64,000 nt of DNA from Chelydra serpentina (GCA_037349315.1 JBAIAC010000023.1:36122501-36186500), one strand, 5' to 3'; counted from the first letter of the stretch, positions 1 through 10,847 are shown. Program-made: numbers and translations. Notes: generated by a model from the letters alone, not told the origin.

Positions 1-1439
1 TTTGGGACTGTTCCTAGCCCCTACTAAATGTACTATTAGCACTCTTTTGGAGACTAGCTTTATTAATGTGGACACTTGCTAGCTGTGAAATGGACTGAGA
101 CCTGTCAAATAGCCACTAGATACTAATGACTTCTTTACTAGTGATTTAGAATTGACTTGAACCAGTCAGCTCCAAGAGAGAGGCTTTTCTGTTTTATTCT
201 TGAGTCATCTAGTTCTGTTTCATGGAAAAAATGAACAAGCTTGTTTGATAGCAGGATTCTTGTCAAGAATAGAGCGGTTTTTCCAGTCTTCTGTATGATA
301 CTGAGCAGTTTCCCGTACCTAACACTATTCCTGGGATTCTGTGTTTTCCTGATTATTTATTTAACTTATTTGTAAAGTGTCTAGCAGTCACGTAGGTTCA
401 AAAGGTGGCACAAGAATAAAGATGTTAGTCACTGACTGGTGGATATGTTAACATACCTAAATACAATCAATTATTAGTGGCCAAGAAACTGGCTGTAGCA
501 GTATTATTAAAGGGGAGAATTCGCTTACAATGTTATCCCTAGTGTTCATCTAAGCTAATCGTTGTCTAGAACTGGTGCCAAAGCCCAGAAGAAGGGTCTG
601 ATGAATCTGAGATGGACATGTATCAGCAGCCTAGCTGTTGAGGAGAAACACTAGATAGCTGCGTTCCTTTTTCTGTTGTGAAGAGAATACAAGAAGCGAA
701 GCAAGCAAGAGTAGGTACCAGCTTAAAATGATCTAAAGTTCTGGATGCAAGAAACACCAACATGTATTGTGGATGTGTGGGTTAAAAACAGCTGCAAGCA
801 ATGTAAGCAGCAAGTAAGAATTTCCTCCTTTGTCTCCCAAAATAGGATTACCTGACACAAAAGGAGTGGGGGGGGGTGAAATGTTAATGATGGAAGCTAC
901 AGTTTTTGCCTCCCATTGGGAGTAAGTATAGGCAAAGGATACATTTCAGCTTTTGTAACTGAAGACTCCAGCTGCCCTGGTGACAGGTGCTCTTGGAAAG
1001 TAAGTAAACAGTGACTTGTGCGTGCCGCCAGATATGGAGCGGGACATGATAGTCGTGCTCTGTGTGAAATTTTGTGTTTGATGGATTTTATTTTGGGAAC
1101 TCTGAGGGTGGTTTGAACCATTACTGTTATTAAACCAGCCCCGGAGGGGGGTGCTCTTAGCAACCACATGATCTCTGTTGTGGTTTAAGGGGCCTTCAAG
1201 AGAGGGCTAACTGGGGCAGGGTGCCTGCAAAGCAACCCCTGACCATGAGCGGTGCTCAATAAGCAAACGCCCAGCTACAAATCTATCCGTTATTTAATTT
1301 TTTTTTCTTTATCAATACCAGAGCAACCACAGAAACAAGGCACTGCACCATGTCAGAGTAAAATTAAAACATGTAAGCTTTGTATATAAAATTTAATTTT
1401 AGCTCTAATAGGGCCTGGTAAATTGATAGTCTTAGTCTA
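1..1439. other. No gene recognised; unassigned non-coding DNA
   Basis: No open frame here shows a recognisable domain and I cannot assign the sequence to a repeat family. A run of about ten G lies near 867-876. Composition is moderately AT-rich, as expected of vertebrate intergenic or intronic DNA. Confidence 0.6.
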
Positions 1440-2002
1440 AGGCTGGTACCAGACCCTTTGAGGGGAGGGGGGCAAGGAGAGCACTGGCAGCAACATACCT
1501 AACTGGCTTCAAGATTGAGCTTGATAAGTTTATGGAGGGGATGGTATGATGAGACTGCCTACAATGGCATGTAGCTGATCTGCAACTGCTAGCAGCAAAT
1601 ACCTCCAATGACTGGTGATGGGACACTAGATGGGGAGGACTCTGAGTTACTACAAAGAATTTTTTCCCAGGTGTCTGGTTGAAGGGTCTTGCCCACATGT
1701 TCAGATTCTAACTGATCACCATATTTGGGGTCAGGAAGGAATTTCCCCCAGGTCAGATTGGTAGAGACCCTGGGTGGGGCGTTGCCTTCCTCTGCAGCAT
1801 AGGTCACTTGTAGGGTTAAACTAGTGTTAATGGTGGAGTCTCTGTAACTTTGTCTTTTTTAAATCATGATCTGAGGGCTTCAGTAACTCAGCGAGAGGTT
1901 ATGGGTCTGTTACAGGAATGAGTGGGTGAGGTTCTGTGGCCTGCAATGTGCAGGAGGTCAGACTACATGATCATAACTATCCCTTCTGACTTTAAAGTCT
2001 GA
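1440..2002 (+). repeat. CR1/L3-like LINE 3' end
   Basis: This matches, from memory, the 3' region of a CR1/L3-type LINE abundant in turtles. Diagnostic blocks are the phrase around 1506-1545 (TTGATAAGTTTATGGAGGGG), the GGTCAGGAAGGAATTTCCCC block near 1729, and the terminal GGAGGTCAGACTACATGATC block near 1951 followed by CCCTTCTGAC. It is 5' truncated, as CR1-group LINEs usually are, and carries only untranslated and terminal sequence. Its 3' end abuts the CpG-rich MITE that begins at 2003. Confidence 0.65.
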
Positions 2003-2293
2003 GGGCTTGTCTTCACTACCCGCCGGATCGGCGGGTAGCAATCGATCTATCGGGGATCGATTTTTCGCGTCTCGTTAAGACGCGCCTAATCGATCCCCGA
2101 TCGCGCTCCCCGTCGGCGCCGTAAAACCACGTCATCGACCGGCGCAAGCGGAGTCGACGGGGGAGCTGCAGTGATCGACGCGCCGCCGTCTTCATGGTCA
2201 GGTAAGCCGATTACGATACGCCGATTTCAGCTACGTTATTCACGTAGCTGAATCTGCGTATCGTAGATCGACCCCCCTCCGCTAGTGTAGCCC
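2003..2293. mobile_element. CpG-dense snap-back MITE (copy 1)
   Basis: The ends are inverted (GGGCTTGTCTTCACTACC on the left; the right end, read inverted, is a shortened GGGCTACACTAGC). Inside are two near-perfect hairpins: 2016-2038, with arms CTACCCGCCG and CGGCGGGTAG, and 2226-2252, with arms TTCAGCTACG and CGTAGCTGAA. The same hairpins recur in the reverse-oriented copy at 39426-39731. There is no coding capacity, so it must be a non-autonomous DNA element. It keeps many CpG dinucleotides in an otherwise CpG-poor window. The superfamily is uncertain because no clear target duplication is visible at this copy. Confidence 0.7.
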
Positions 2294-3103
2294 TGGGCTG
2301 AGTCTCTCGCTGATCAGTCTTTCCATTTTTGTGTCCATTTGTCCATTTCTTAGCAAGTCCTATTCCAGAAGAAATAAAATTCTCCCCTTTGTGTTTCACC
2401 TTAAATTTTGCAAGGCCCTGGACTGATACCTCCATTTGTCTGTGTCCAAAAGATTGCTTTAATGGGAGAAAAGCACATCCCTTTGCCTGTGCCTAGGGGC
2501 TTGCACCTGGGAAATAAGGACTCTCTGCCTATTAAAGATTGTATCTTTCTAGCAAGGGCAAGAATCTTTTCTTTGTGAAATATCAAACATGAGATCTGCA
2601 GTTTACTCTCCACAGAAAGGCTAGCTTCTTGTGTTGGACGCCCCTTCTCGGGATCAGTGCCCCACAAGTCTTACCCAAGAGCTCCTGCAGAGAGGCAGAA
2701 GAGACATATTCCTGCTGCAGGGAAAAGTCACCTTCCTTGGTCGAAAATGTGTGATAGGTAGAGAGAGAGAGGCGGGTCTAGGACGGAAGACAGTCTGTTC
2801 TATGAAGGGGAGCTGGTAACTATGGAAGGACTAGAACTGATGTGTGATGTCAATTGCTCTCCACAGCAGGGTTATATCCATATAAGTGATCGTCCTCGGT
2901 ATTAACGTTCTGGCAGCCATTTCTCAGAAAGACGACATGGTGCACTTTCGCCCTCTGTTTCCTGCACCACACTCAGAACACACGCACTGTGGGATGATCT
3001 CATTTGATTTCCCAGAAACTGCGTAAGCTTCTCTTCTCCCTCTCAAACACAGCTTGGAAGTGAGTAGGCTACAGTGAGTAATAGGTTTATACCATTGCAT
3101 GTC
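2294..3103. other. Unassigned sequence
   Basis: I recognise no coding exon. Short open frames on both strands lack any domain. An ancient LTR or LINE remnant cannot be excluded but nothing diagnostic is visible. Confidence 0.5.
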
Positions 3104-3930
3104 TAATGGTGTTTCTACATTGTATAGTAAACCTAGGTCTGAGACAAAGGCTTGTGGCCTTGGTGTTTCTAAGCCTGTGCTTGAGCATCCACACGGCATT
3201 GTAAACCTGGCTTCAGAGGTGAAAGTAAGCTGATATGGCGTACCGGCAAGAGCCGTGCGCCACACTGGGGCCGCCTGGCTTCCCCAGGTGGCAATTTAAA
3301 GAGCCTGGGGCTCCCCAGACCCTTTAAATTGCCACCAGAGCCCCGCTGCCAGAGCCCTGGGGTAGCAGCGGTGCTCTGGGGGCTATTTAAAGGACCCAGG
3401 GTGGTAGAGGCAGGGAAGCCCCTGGCCCTTTAAATAGCTCCCAGCAGACGCTGCTACCCCAGTGGGGGGGGGGGTGAGGAGGAGAGAGAAGGGGGGCACT
3501 TACCCATACAGGGTGGGCTGGAGCTGGTGCTGACCCCCTCAGCCCTGCCCCTTACACCTGAGGCCCTGCCCCTTCCGGGGGCCAGAACTGGCTCCCAGCC
3601 CCATACCGGTAAGTCGCTAGACTTACTTTCACCCCTGCTGGGCTTGCAATTGCTGGACCCTGGTCCCACAGCTGTGTTAATGTCTCAGTACTGCACTACA
3701 CAGACTTCTGACTTAGGTCTGTGGCTTGAGCTGCGTCCACTCTGGGCAGTGCTTGGTCCCAAGTCACAGCAGGACTCTAGTTCTGACCCTACCACTGAGC
3801 AAGGCTCTAAAATCCAGGTCCTGAGTGCTTGCAGACACAAGTTAGACTAATTTGTGTGTGGACAGAACCGGGACTTGGGCTCAAACCTGAGTCAGAACCC
3901 CGGCTTAGTGTGCAGTGTAGACCTACCCTG
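3104..3930. mobile_element. Palindromic DNA element split by a hAT-type insertion
   Basis: The left end (near 3104-3124) and the inverted right end (AGGGTAGGTCTACACTGCA, ending near 3929) match at about 13 of 19 positions. That places this copy in the set of elements in the window whose ends carry a GTCTACACT core. The sequence between is interrupted by the hAT-type element at 3214-3637. Old and diverged; coding capacity none. Confidence 0.5.
3214..3637. mobile_element. Non-autonomous hAT-type element
   Basis: The ends are CAGAGGTGAAAGTAAG and, inverted, CAGGGGTGAAAGTAAG. The 8 bases before (CCTGGCTT, 3206-3213) and after (CTGGGCTT, 3638-3645) match at 6 of 8 positions, fitting the 8-bp duplication hAT transposases make. 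The interior is GC-rich with repeated TTTAAATTGCCACC / TTTAAATAGC motifs in inverted arrangement and a run of 12 G near 3463. It has no transposase, so it would have been mobilised in trans. Confidence 0.75.
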
Positions 3931-4805
3931 AATGTCCTACTGCATTTGTCTGTAACGCCACACCAGCTGAACACTGCTCCAATTTATTAGTTTTAGTTAT
4001 AGCATCCATTTTGCCATCAGTCACCTGGCAGTTGTATGAAGACTTATGGATCCACTGTGCATGAGCTCTCTCTCAAGTGAAAGACATTTTTTCCTTTCTT
4101 CCTCTTACTCCAAGTCCAGTAGTCTGAGCTGGCCTCCAGCCTTCAGAAGAATCTTTCTATTTGTCATTTAGTTTGTTTTATTAGTTTTATTTGTTTGCTT
4201 AGCTGCCTGTGTAAATAAACTTGTGGACAAGAGCATGAACCTTTTTAGTCCTCCTAGGTTTATTATTCTATCTATATCAAGATCACCGATCTCTCTGTGG
4301 GCTTGACCATGTTAAAAGTCTCTCTGGTATGCCCAAATCTGTCACCCGTTAAAGAAATTTCTCTCTTGCACTTACTCTCTTTACCACTTCACTTCAATCA
4401 AAACGATCTCCACAGAAGTCATTCTGCAGATTTAATTTCTTTCCTTAAACATAACATCTATCCTCACTCGCATTGTCTCCCTCCTCCCATTCATTTAAAT
4501 GGGCTGTTTTATCATGGTAGATTAATGTCAGACCTTTCCCCTGATTTAAATGATTCATGATTATATCAGGCAGAATATATTCCTTTCTTGCTATTCAGCT
4601 ACACTCCACTCTTTGAAATCTGTGTATGTATTTTTCTGGGCCATCTATTGGCGTAGCGAAAGCAGGTCTCTACATGTAATTGTCACCCTTTCATGGGTCA
4701 GATTCTACTGTCATTGGAGCCAGTGGCAAAATGCTTGTGGCATTTAGTGGTGTAGAATTGGGTCCCATGTCTTCGTCTTCTCTGCTTTGTCCTTTTTGGT
4801 ATATT
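3931..4805. other. Unassigned sequence
   Basis: No recognisable coding exon or repeat. The 87-residue and 65-residue frames at 4297-4560 and 4550-4747 show no family motif. Confidence 0.5.
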
Positions 4806-5115
4806 CGAACATAAGAACGGCCATAAGGGGTCAAATCGAAGGTTCATGTAGCCCAGTATCCTGTCTTCCCACAGTGGCCAATGCCAGGTGCTTCAGAGGG
4901 AATGAACAGAACAGGTAATCAGGTGATCCATTCTGTCTTCCGTTCCCAGCTTCTGGCAATCAGGTTAGGGACCCAGTCCCTGCCCATCCTGGTTAATAGC
5001 CATTAACGGACCTATACTCCGTGAATTTATCTAGTTCTTTTTTGAACCCCGCTATAGTCTTGGACTTCACCACATCATCTGGCAAAGAGTTCTAGACGTG
5101 GCGTGTTGTGAGAGT
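4806..5115 (-). repeat. CR1 LINE 3' fragment
   Basis: Read on the minus strand this is the 3' end of a CR1 LINE. The + strand starts with CATAAGAACGGCCATA, the reverse complement of a CR1 tail. It continues with blocks I recognise from turtle and crocodilian CR1: CCCAGTATCCTGTCTTCC, AGTGGCCAATGCCAGGTG, and TGAATTTATCTAGTTCTTTT. It is 5' truncated and non-coding. Confidence 0.8.
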
Positions 5116-5339
5116 CCTTTAAATTTTTGTTCATTTGATGAGCCCTTATAACACAGGGTCTGTAAATCCAAGTACATTCTGTTTTCCTACAGGCCTCAAT
5201 GCTAGGCTGAGCCAAGTCCTGTTGAAGTCAATAGAAAGGCTCGCATTTCATAGAGGATTCCTCAATCAAGTTTTTCAATGTAGATACCACTTTCTTCCTG
5301 ACAGAACGTCAGAAAGGGTGATGAGTAAAGCCTATGTGG

Positions 5340-5750
5340 GAACCAGAATTCCTGTTTTTTGAAAAATTTCTGCAATTTTGAAACTTTTTTGTTCCAGTAT
5401 GGACTTTTTTTCTAAATTTCCCACAGTGAAATATTTGGGGGGAAAATTGTTTTGGTTTCATTAAAATATTTCATTTCAATAAAATAAAATCATCTAGTTT
5501 AGATTTGGACTTTTAAAAACATTTTATAATAAAATAAATGCAAAAATTCAGAGTCCTTTTAAAATGACAAATCAAAATGTTTCATTCTGGAAAATGTTGA
5601 AACAATGTCTCAACCTCATAAAAATGCTACTTACTTTTTTTCCCCACCCTAATGGAATTTTGTCAAAATTGACACCAAAACTCTCTACGGCAATGAAATG
5701 GTATTTTTCAGTAGAAAAAAGTTTCTTAGGAAAATTTTCAACCAGCTCTA
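5340..5750. mobile_element. AT-rich MITE-like repeat, GAGCTGG family (left end lost)
   Basis: The right end reads ACCAGCTCTA (5741-5750), the inverse of the TAGAGCTGG start seen at 14561, 26945 and 63038. The interior is AT-rich with many AAAATTTT and GAAA/TTTC blocks, like those other copies. No left terminus is visible, so it is truncated or diverged. Confidence 0.5.
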
Positions 5751-6198
5751 CTCACAGAGGGTATCGTTTTGAGGCCACACCACAGCGACTTTACCTCAAC
5801 ACAGTCTAGGTCTCATCTCATAATCTTTTGTTTTTGAAGAAGAAAAAGCCAGGATTAAGTTAAAACCAAAGAAATACTCTGCACAACCTGTCTTATTTTA
5901 CCCTCAGTGAGAGAAAAGCTGGCTGGGTTCATCTTGGCTTACTTAGTAGTAAAGTCCTCATCTTGGGGCTTGTCTACATGGTGTGTCAGTCCACACCAGA
6001 GGAGATGTGAATTCTAATTAATCAATGTGTCTCATACTACCTGGCATATATGAATCCTGCTAGCATGCATTAGTTTCCTAGTGCACATTAATGTAGTAAG
6101 GGGCTATGTTAGTACATACTAGAGAATTTTAATGTGTGCCAGCAGGGTCCACATGGGCCCGTTAGTATGCGACATATTGGTCTGCATTAGAATTCACA

Positions 6199-6210
6199 TC
6201 CCCATTAGTG
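6199..6210. repeat. Target-site duplication, left copy
   Basis: The 12-mer TCCCCATTAGTG recurs exactly at 6759-6770. The pair brackets the Penelope-like insertion and fixes its limits within the host MITE. Confidence 0.85.
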
Positions 6211-6299
6211 ACAGGTTTCAGAGGGGTAGCCGTGTTAGTCTGTATGAGTAAAAACAATGACGAGTCCTTGTGGCACCTTAGAGACTAACAAATGTATTT

Positions 6300-6337
6300 G
6301 GATATAAGCTTTCGTGGGCTATAACCCACTTCATCAG
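6300..6337 (-). ncRNA. Hammerhead ribozyme-like motif (type I, PLE)
   Basis: On the minus strand CTGATGA (6331-6337) is followed by a helix II hairpin with arms GTGGG and CCCAC (about 6314-6329). GAAA (6310-6313) comes next, then a very short helix III region, GCTTATATCC. This order, CUGAUGA, helix II, GAAA, short helix III, is the hammerhead core known from Penelope-like elements. Helix III here is weakened (GCTTATAT rather than the GCTTATGC I recall), so self-cleavage may be lost. Confidence 0.6.
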
Positions 6338-6627
6338 GTGCATGGAGTGGAAAATACAGTAAGCAGGTATAAATATACAGCACATGAAAAGATGGGAGTT
6401 GCTTTACCAAGTGTGTGGGGTCAGGGCTAATGAGGCCAATTCAGTTAGGGTGAATGTGGCCTATTCTCAACAGTTGACAAGAAGGGGTGAATATCAAGAG
6501 GGAAAATTACTTTTTGTAGTGACCCAGCTACTCCCAGTCTTTATTCAGGCCTAATTTGATGGTGTCAAGTTTGCAAATTAATTCCAGTTCTGCAGTTTCT
6601 CGTTGGAGTCTGTTTTTGAAGTTTTTT

Positions 6628-6758
6628 TTATTGAAGAATGGCCACTTTTAAGTCTGTTACTGAGTGTCCAGGGAGACTGAAGTATTCTCCTACTGGGTTT
6701 TGAATGTTACTATTCTTGATGTCTGATTTTGTCCATTCATTCTTTTGCGTAGAGACTG
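6628..6758 (-). pseudogene. Remnant of PLE endonuclease C-terminus
   Basis: The minus-strand frame carries NPVGEYFSLPGHSVTDLKVA, which resembles the conserved PVGEHF-x-LPGH-x-x-D block near the end of the GIY-YIG endonuclease domain of Penelope-like retroelements. Nothing upstream of the block survives because the insertion stops at 6758. Residues further upstream in the same frame belong to the host MITE, so the 77-residue open frame is chimeric. No function is expected. Confidence 0.6.
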
Positions 6759-6795
6759 TCCCCATTAGTGTGCACTCCCACAACAAGACAAGCCC

Positions 6796-7820
6796 TCTGG
6801 TTTCTAGATTACTCTCTTTTCTGACCCCCTCAGACTTGTCAGAGATGCATCCTTCCCCCAACCCTGTTACCTTGCAGGCTTCTTTGATGTGCCTGTCTTA
6901 TTGGCATACCAGACACGCTCCTGTCCCTTCCATTTGGCCCCAGATTCAGTCAGTATTGTATTCATACAAGAAATCAGTGGCACAGCTGGGAACTGGACTA
7001 AGGTTACCTGAGTCCCAGTCCAGGGTTCTATTCCTTATACAATCCTTCCTTTGCCACTTCTGCCTTAGAAGCATCACTTTTCACTTTCAGAGGGAAAAAA
7101 AGGTAGGCAAACGAAAGAAACAATTAGAGCAACCGTCTACCCATCTAACCCCCCAAATATCACAAAAGCTTAATATGAAAATCCACTCCTCTAAAATGAT
7201 CATTTCACACAATAACCTAGGATTGTGGTAGGCTATACATGAGAAATCAAGAGGAAACGCTGAACAAATAGATGTTGACATTATGAAGGTTTCCCAATAA
7301 TGGTAAATATACTAATTTTCTCTTAGCTGCTATTTTATGACTAAGCATAACACTTCCTATGAGTGATTGTAGCACAGAACCATAAAACTGACAGCATAAT
7401 GTATGACTGTGATCAAAAAGACCAGGAGATAGATGCACAAGGAAGGGAAGAGAACACAAGATGCGAAAGAATTGTTCTATGATAAAGGACTTCTTAAACC
7501 ATATTTAGGCCATTGTGCCCAGTGTTGGACTCAGTATTATAAAAGTGATTATAATGGCCTCATTCATATAGCACCTTTTTCCTAGATGGATTATCATTTA
7601 TATAACAACCAAATGTGGGCTAAGAGCTTTACAGAACAAATGCCTGGCAGAGATTGTTACTATATTGTGGTGATGAGGGCCCTACTATAAATACACAGAT
7701 TGAAAGACAGACACAGTCAGAGTAACAAACAGCAGGGGAAATCTGGACAAGAGAGAACAAGGGTTACAGCAGTAATTTGGATCCCAAAGCTAGTGCTCAC
7801 TGATTATATTGGAATCACTT
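6796..7820. other. Unassigned sequence
   Basis: No recognisable exon. The 175-residue frame at 6704-7231 crosses the MITE boundary and shows no domain. The stretch around 7555-7680 loosely resembles the 3' part of a CORE-SINE but is too diverged to call. Confidence 0.5.
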
Positions 7821-7998
7821 TCATAGAATCATAGACTCTCAGGGTTGGAAGGGACCTTAGGAGGTCATCTAGTCCAACCCCCTGCTTAAAGCAGGACCAA
7901 TTCCCAATTTTTGCCCCAGATCCCTAAATGGCCCCCTCAAGGATTGAACTCACAACCCTGGGTTTAGCAGGCCAATGCTCACTGGAACATAGCTACCC
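7821..7998 (-). mobile_element. tRNA-derived SINE (turtle Cry-type)
   Basis: On the minus strand this is the tRNA-derived SINE: a degraded A box near 7985-7998, the B-box region GTGAGTTCAATCC near 7943-7955, the tRNA-unrelated body, and a CR1-like tail whose + strand is CATAGAATCATAGA. The shared tail implies mobilisation by CR1 machinery. The 5' head is damaged (A box interrupted). Confidence 0.8.
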
Positions 7999-8459
7999 AG
8001 AGATGGTATGTTACATCTCTTTAAGAGCCATACACTTCAGCATCAATGGGAGTCTTTCTATTGACTTCCATAGTTGTTGAACAGGTCTCATAGGTAGACT
8101 GCAAAACAATCGGGCCTCAGAGGTAGACAGGATGAGGCCTTATAGGAAGAGGGCAAAACCCACAGCATTTCCGGACAGGAAGTGAAGAAGGTGGCCTCAA
8201 ACAGTAGTGCTCAGAACACTTCCTGGAGGTTCGCAGAATTAAACATTTTGAGGACCAAGCAGTGCAGGACTGCGAGAGGATATGGGTCTGGGAATGAAAT
8301 TATTACAGAGTGATCTGCAGGATAGAAATATTAAAGATGCCCTGCCATATCCAATTGAAATTGCAGATGGAATTTAGGTAGGAAGAATGCAATAGTTACC
8401 AAAAATGGAATTTGGCTAGGAAACTAGGATTGCCATATCTTCTGCCTGTCTCCGTTACC

Positions 8460-8675
8460 ATCACCTAACAACCTTTTTAACATATTTATCCTCACACCAC
8501 CCCTTTGAGGCAAGACAGTGCTACTATCCCCATTGTACAGCTGTAGAACTGAAGCGCATAGACCAAATGACTTGCCCAAGACAGCACAGGAAATGTGTGA
8601 CAAAAACAGAGAAGTGGACCCAACTCTTCTGAGTCCCAGGTTAACACCTGAACCTCTAGGCCATATTTCCTCCCA
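8460..8675 (-). repeat. MIR/CORE-SINE copy
   Basis: The + strand shows ATCCCCATTGTACAGCTG, an AACTGAAGCGCATAGA block, GACTTGCCCAAGACAGCACA and GAGTCCCAGGTTAACACCTG. Together they are the reverse complement of an amniote MIR core (GGGCAAGTCAC and TGGGGATA blocks). Ancient, non-coding, roughly full core length. Confidence 0.7.
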
Positions 8676-8679
8676 TCCT

Positions 8680-10220
8680 TGCTCTTGTGAAGAGTGCCTT
8701 GATTTGTTTAATGGCAACAAATGATCCATGGTCAGGGTAATTAAAGGCTAGGAACAATCCAGAGGAGGGCAAGAAAAATACCAGGGCGTAGGAAGCTTTA
8801 TTATACATATATGGGGGACAAATCCTGAAGTTCATACTCAAGTAAAAAGTCCCATGGAGTCGCTACAGAATCTGGGCCAAAGAGATGAACTGATGCAAAG
8901 AAGATAACAGTTCTACTCGGGGGAGATTAGACTGATCTCTTGGTAGAAGAGGGAAATCAGCTCTCTTTTGAGCAGCCATTCATAAATTGCATGAGGAAAG
9001 AAAAATGTTCCCTGTCCTCTTTTTATAACAGCCCTTAACATATTTGAAGACTGTCGCAGAGAAACTGGGGAAGTAAATGATTGTTAAAAATGTCTCTTAA
9101 AAGTTTTATGTCTTTGATTCCTGGTTGGCGGATGCTTGCACTGACTGCCTGGCAAGATCTTCCCTGTATTAAATATTACAGCAAAAAGCCGTGATTGCAA
9201 AGCACTGAGTTGTCACTCCCTGTGCACTGGGTAGTTGGTGACATTTACTTCCTCTATCATTTAGCAGTTGCTACAGTGACGGTCCAAAGTCTCCTGGGTT
9301 GGAGAGAATTAAAGAAGATAAATTTATGTTTATATGTGTATAGCTCCACAAGTTACAAATGTAGAGCCTGTGGATCTGATTGACTGCTGCATTAGCCCAG
9401 TCTTATGCTGGTATAAATCCACCAATTGAGCTACTCTGATGCAATGCAGAATTGAACCAGGCCCTGTGTTCATTTTCCATGCTACAGACTAATATGAAGT
9501 TAATGGCGCTTAGCCTCATCCATGTCAAGCATCACTTGAAACAGAGAGACCCACGGGGAGAAAGTTGTCCAAAGTCACTTCAAAGGGATAGCTCACTCTC
9601 ATGGGATTCTGTTTGCTCTTTTGGTTTGTCAATCAAACATGAGTTAGAGGAGTATGATACCATACCACATCTGCTGCTGCTTTGTCTAGTACTTCCACAA
9701 AAACATCTTCTCCGGAACAACTAGTGTTGACGGCCAGCAGATGACACAATCACGTCTATCATTGGAGAACTCTAAATTTCACATAGGATGCAAGTCTCCC
9801 ATTTCCACTGGATGAACTGTTAAGGACACATGGCCACATGAAATGTGAAAATGAAGAAAATGCAGTGGACAGTGCTACTTATCTTGCTGGTCTAATTCTA
9901 TTCTGAACTACCAGCTGATTATTGTACTGGAGGTTAAAGAATCTGATCTTGGCTCAGAATGGAAAAGTGTAGGCACATCTGGATGAAGCTTTGAGACTGT
10001 TATGGAGAAAGTTAATAATACAATTCATGAAAAGGGACATGTAAATGATCACAAGGCAGGTTTTGTTTTTGATTTGTAGAACAGCTGTGGACAATCTGTT
10101 CCCTTCCTATCCTATCAACCACAGACAGACAAATCTGGTTAATACCTGGCTAGTTAGCACTGAAAACACACCACTAATACTTGCTCACCAGTTATGGTTA
10201 GCTGTACTGTGGCTGTTCAA
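8680..10220. other. Mostly unassigned; small CR1 scrap
   Basis: A short stretch near 9015-9060 (TAACAGCCCTTAACATATTT and following) matches part of the CR1 copy at 32592-33445, in the same (minus) orientation. A palindromic short element related to the GGGCCAGATTCTCAGC family may lie at about 9390-9465. Otherwise nothing recognised; no exon. Confidence 0.45.
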
Positions 10221-10224
10221 TGGC

Positions 10225-10515
10225 TGTCAGTCTGCAGAATATTATTTATTTATATGTATTATGGCAGCACCTGGAATCCCTAAAATGAGATCAGTGCCCC
10301 CATTCTGCTAGGCACCATACAACCACATAATAAGAGACATTCTTTGGCCTCAAGGGTTTGCTGTCTAAATAAACCAGCCAAAGGGTAAAAGGGAACACAG
10401 CGGCACAGGGAGATGAAGTGACTTCCCCACGATCACATAGAAGGTCAGCGGCAGAGTCAAGGACAGAGTGAAAATATCCTAAGTTGAAGGCCAGTGCTCT
10501 ATCCCACGAATCTCA
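10225..10515 (-). repeat. MIR-like SINE, nearly complete
   Basis: The + strand has, in order, TTATTTATTTATATGTATTA, a CCCCATTCTGCTAGGCACCA block, an AAGAGACATTCTTTGGCC block, GGCACAGGGAGATGAAGTGA, and CAGTGCTCTATCCCA. Read in reverse this is a full-length turtle MIR-type SINE, core plus 3' tail. The same family recurs at 21925-22095 and 50750-51015. Confidence 0.7.
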
Positions 10516-10808
10516 ATGACTCTTCAGAATACATTATATGGAAGTTGCTTGATTTAAAAGGTCCACACTGGTGGAAAGTCAGGTCACTGCTCTCCTTTTA
10601 ATTCTCCTCTTCCTACTAGGTAATGTACAGAGGAATAATTTAATAGCATGGGCTCAATGAATCCCAGCTATCTAGTTGGCTTTCCAACATGTGACATTTT
10701 TGATCACTCTGTTTATCAACATACCTGATGTGCAGAACTGAACAGATTGGAGTGTGAATTATTCAGAGCACTGTACCTGATGAATCATTGATTTTGTTTC
10801 CTATTTTT

Positions 10809-10819
10809 GAGCTATTGAT
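10809..10819. repeat. RTE insertion target-site duplication, left copy
   Basis: GAGCTATTGAT occurs here and exactly at 13813-13823. The two copies flank the inverted RTE block. The outer GA of the right copy also matches the element end, so the true duplication is 9-11 bp. Confidence 0.85.
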
Positions 10820-10847
10820 CACCTGGATCACCTGAATCGATCGGACT

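Larger units (their letters stand above)
6211..6758 (-). mobile_element. Penelope-like element (PLE), 5'-truncated copy
   Basis: On the minus strand the copy begins in the C-terminal endonuclease region (frame at 6628-6758) and runs through 3' sequence to a terminal block whose + strand reads GGTAGCCGTGTTAGTCTGTA. A hammerhead-like motif lies at 6300-6337. Exact 12-bp flanking repeats show it is one insertion event. Penelope-like elements encode a reverse transcriptase and usually a GIY-YIG endonuclease; only the end of the latter remains here. A second, shorter copy of the same 3' end is at 23935-24053. Confidence 0.7.
5965..6795. mobile_element. MITE carrying a nested Penelope-like insertion
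   Basis: The left end GGGCTTGTCTACAT (from 5967) and the inverted right end GGGCTTGTCTTGTTG (near 6781-6796) form short terminal inverted repeats of the same type as at 2003 and 39426. The interior repeats GCATTAGAATT and CATTAGT motifs in inverted arrangement. It is split by the Penelope-like fragment at 6211-6758; without that fragment the element would be about 270 bp. Confidence 0.6.

Noticed and set aside
2003..2293. CpG island promoter
   Set aside because: The CpG density belongs to a mobile element with inverted ends, repeated at 39426; no exon follows.
6704..7231. 175-residue plus frame as a gene
   Set aside because: It starts in antisense PLE sequence, crosses the target duplication and MITE end, then runs into unassigned DNA; no domain.
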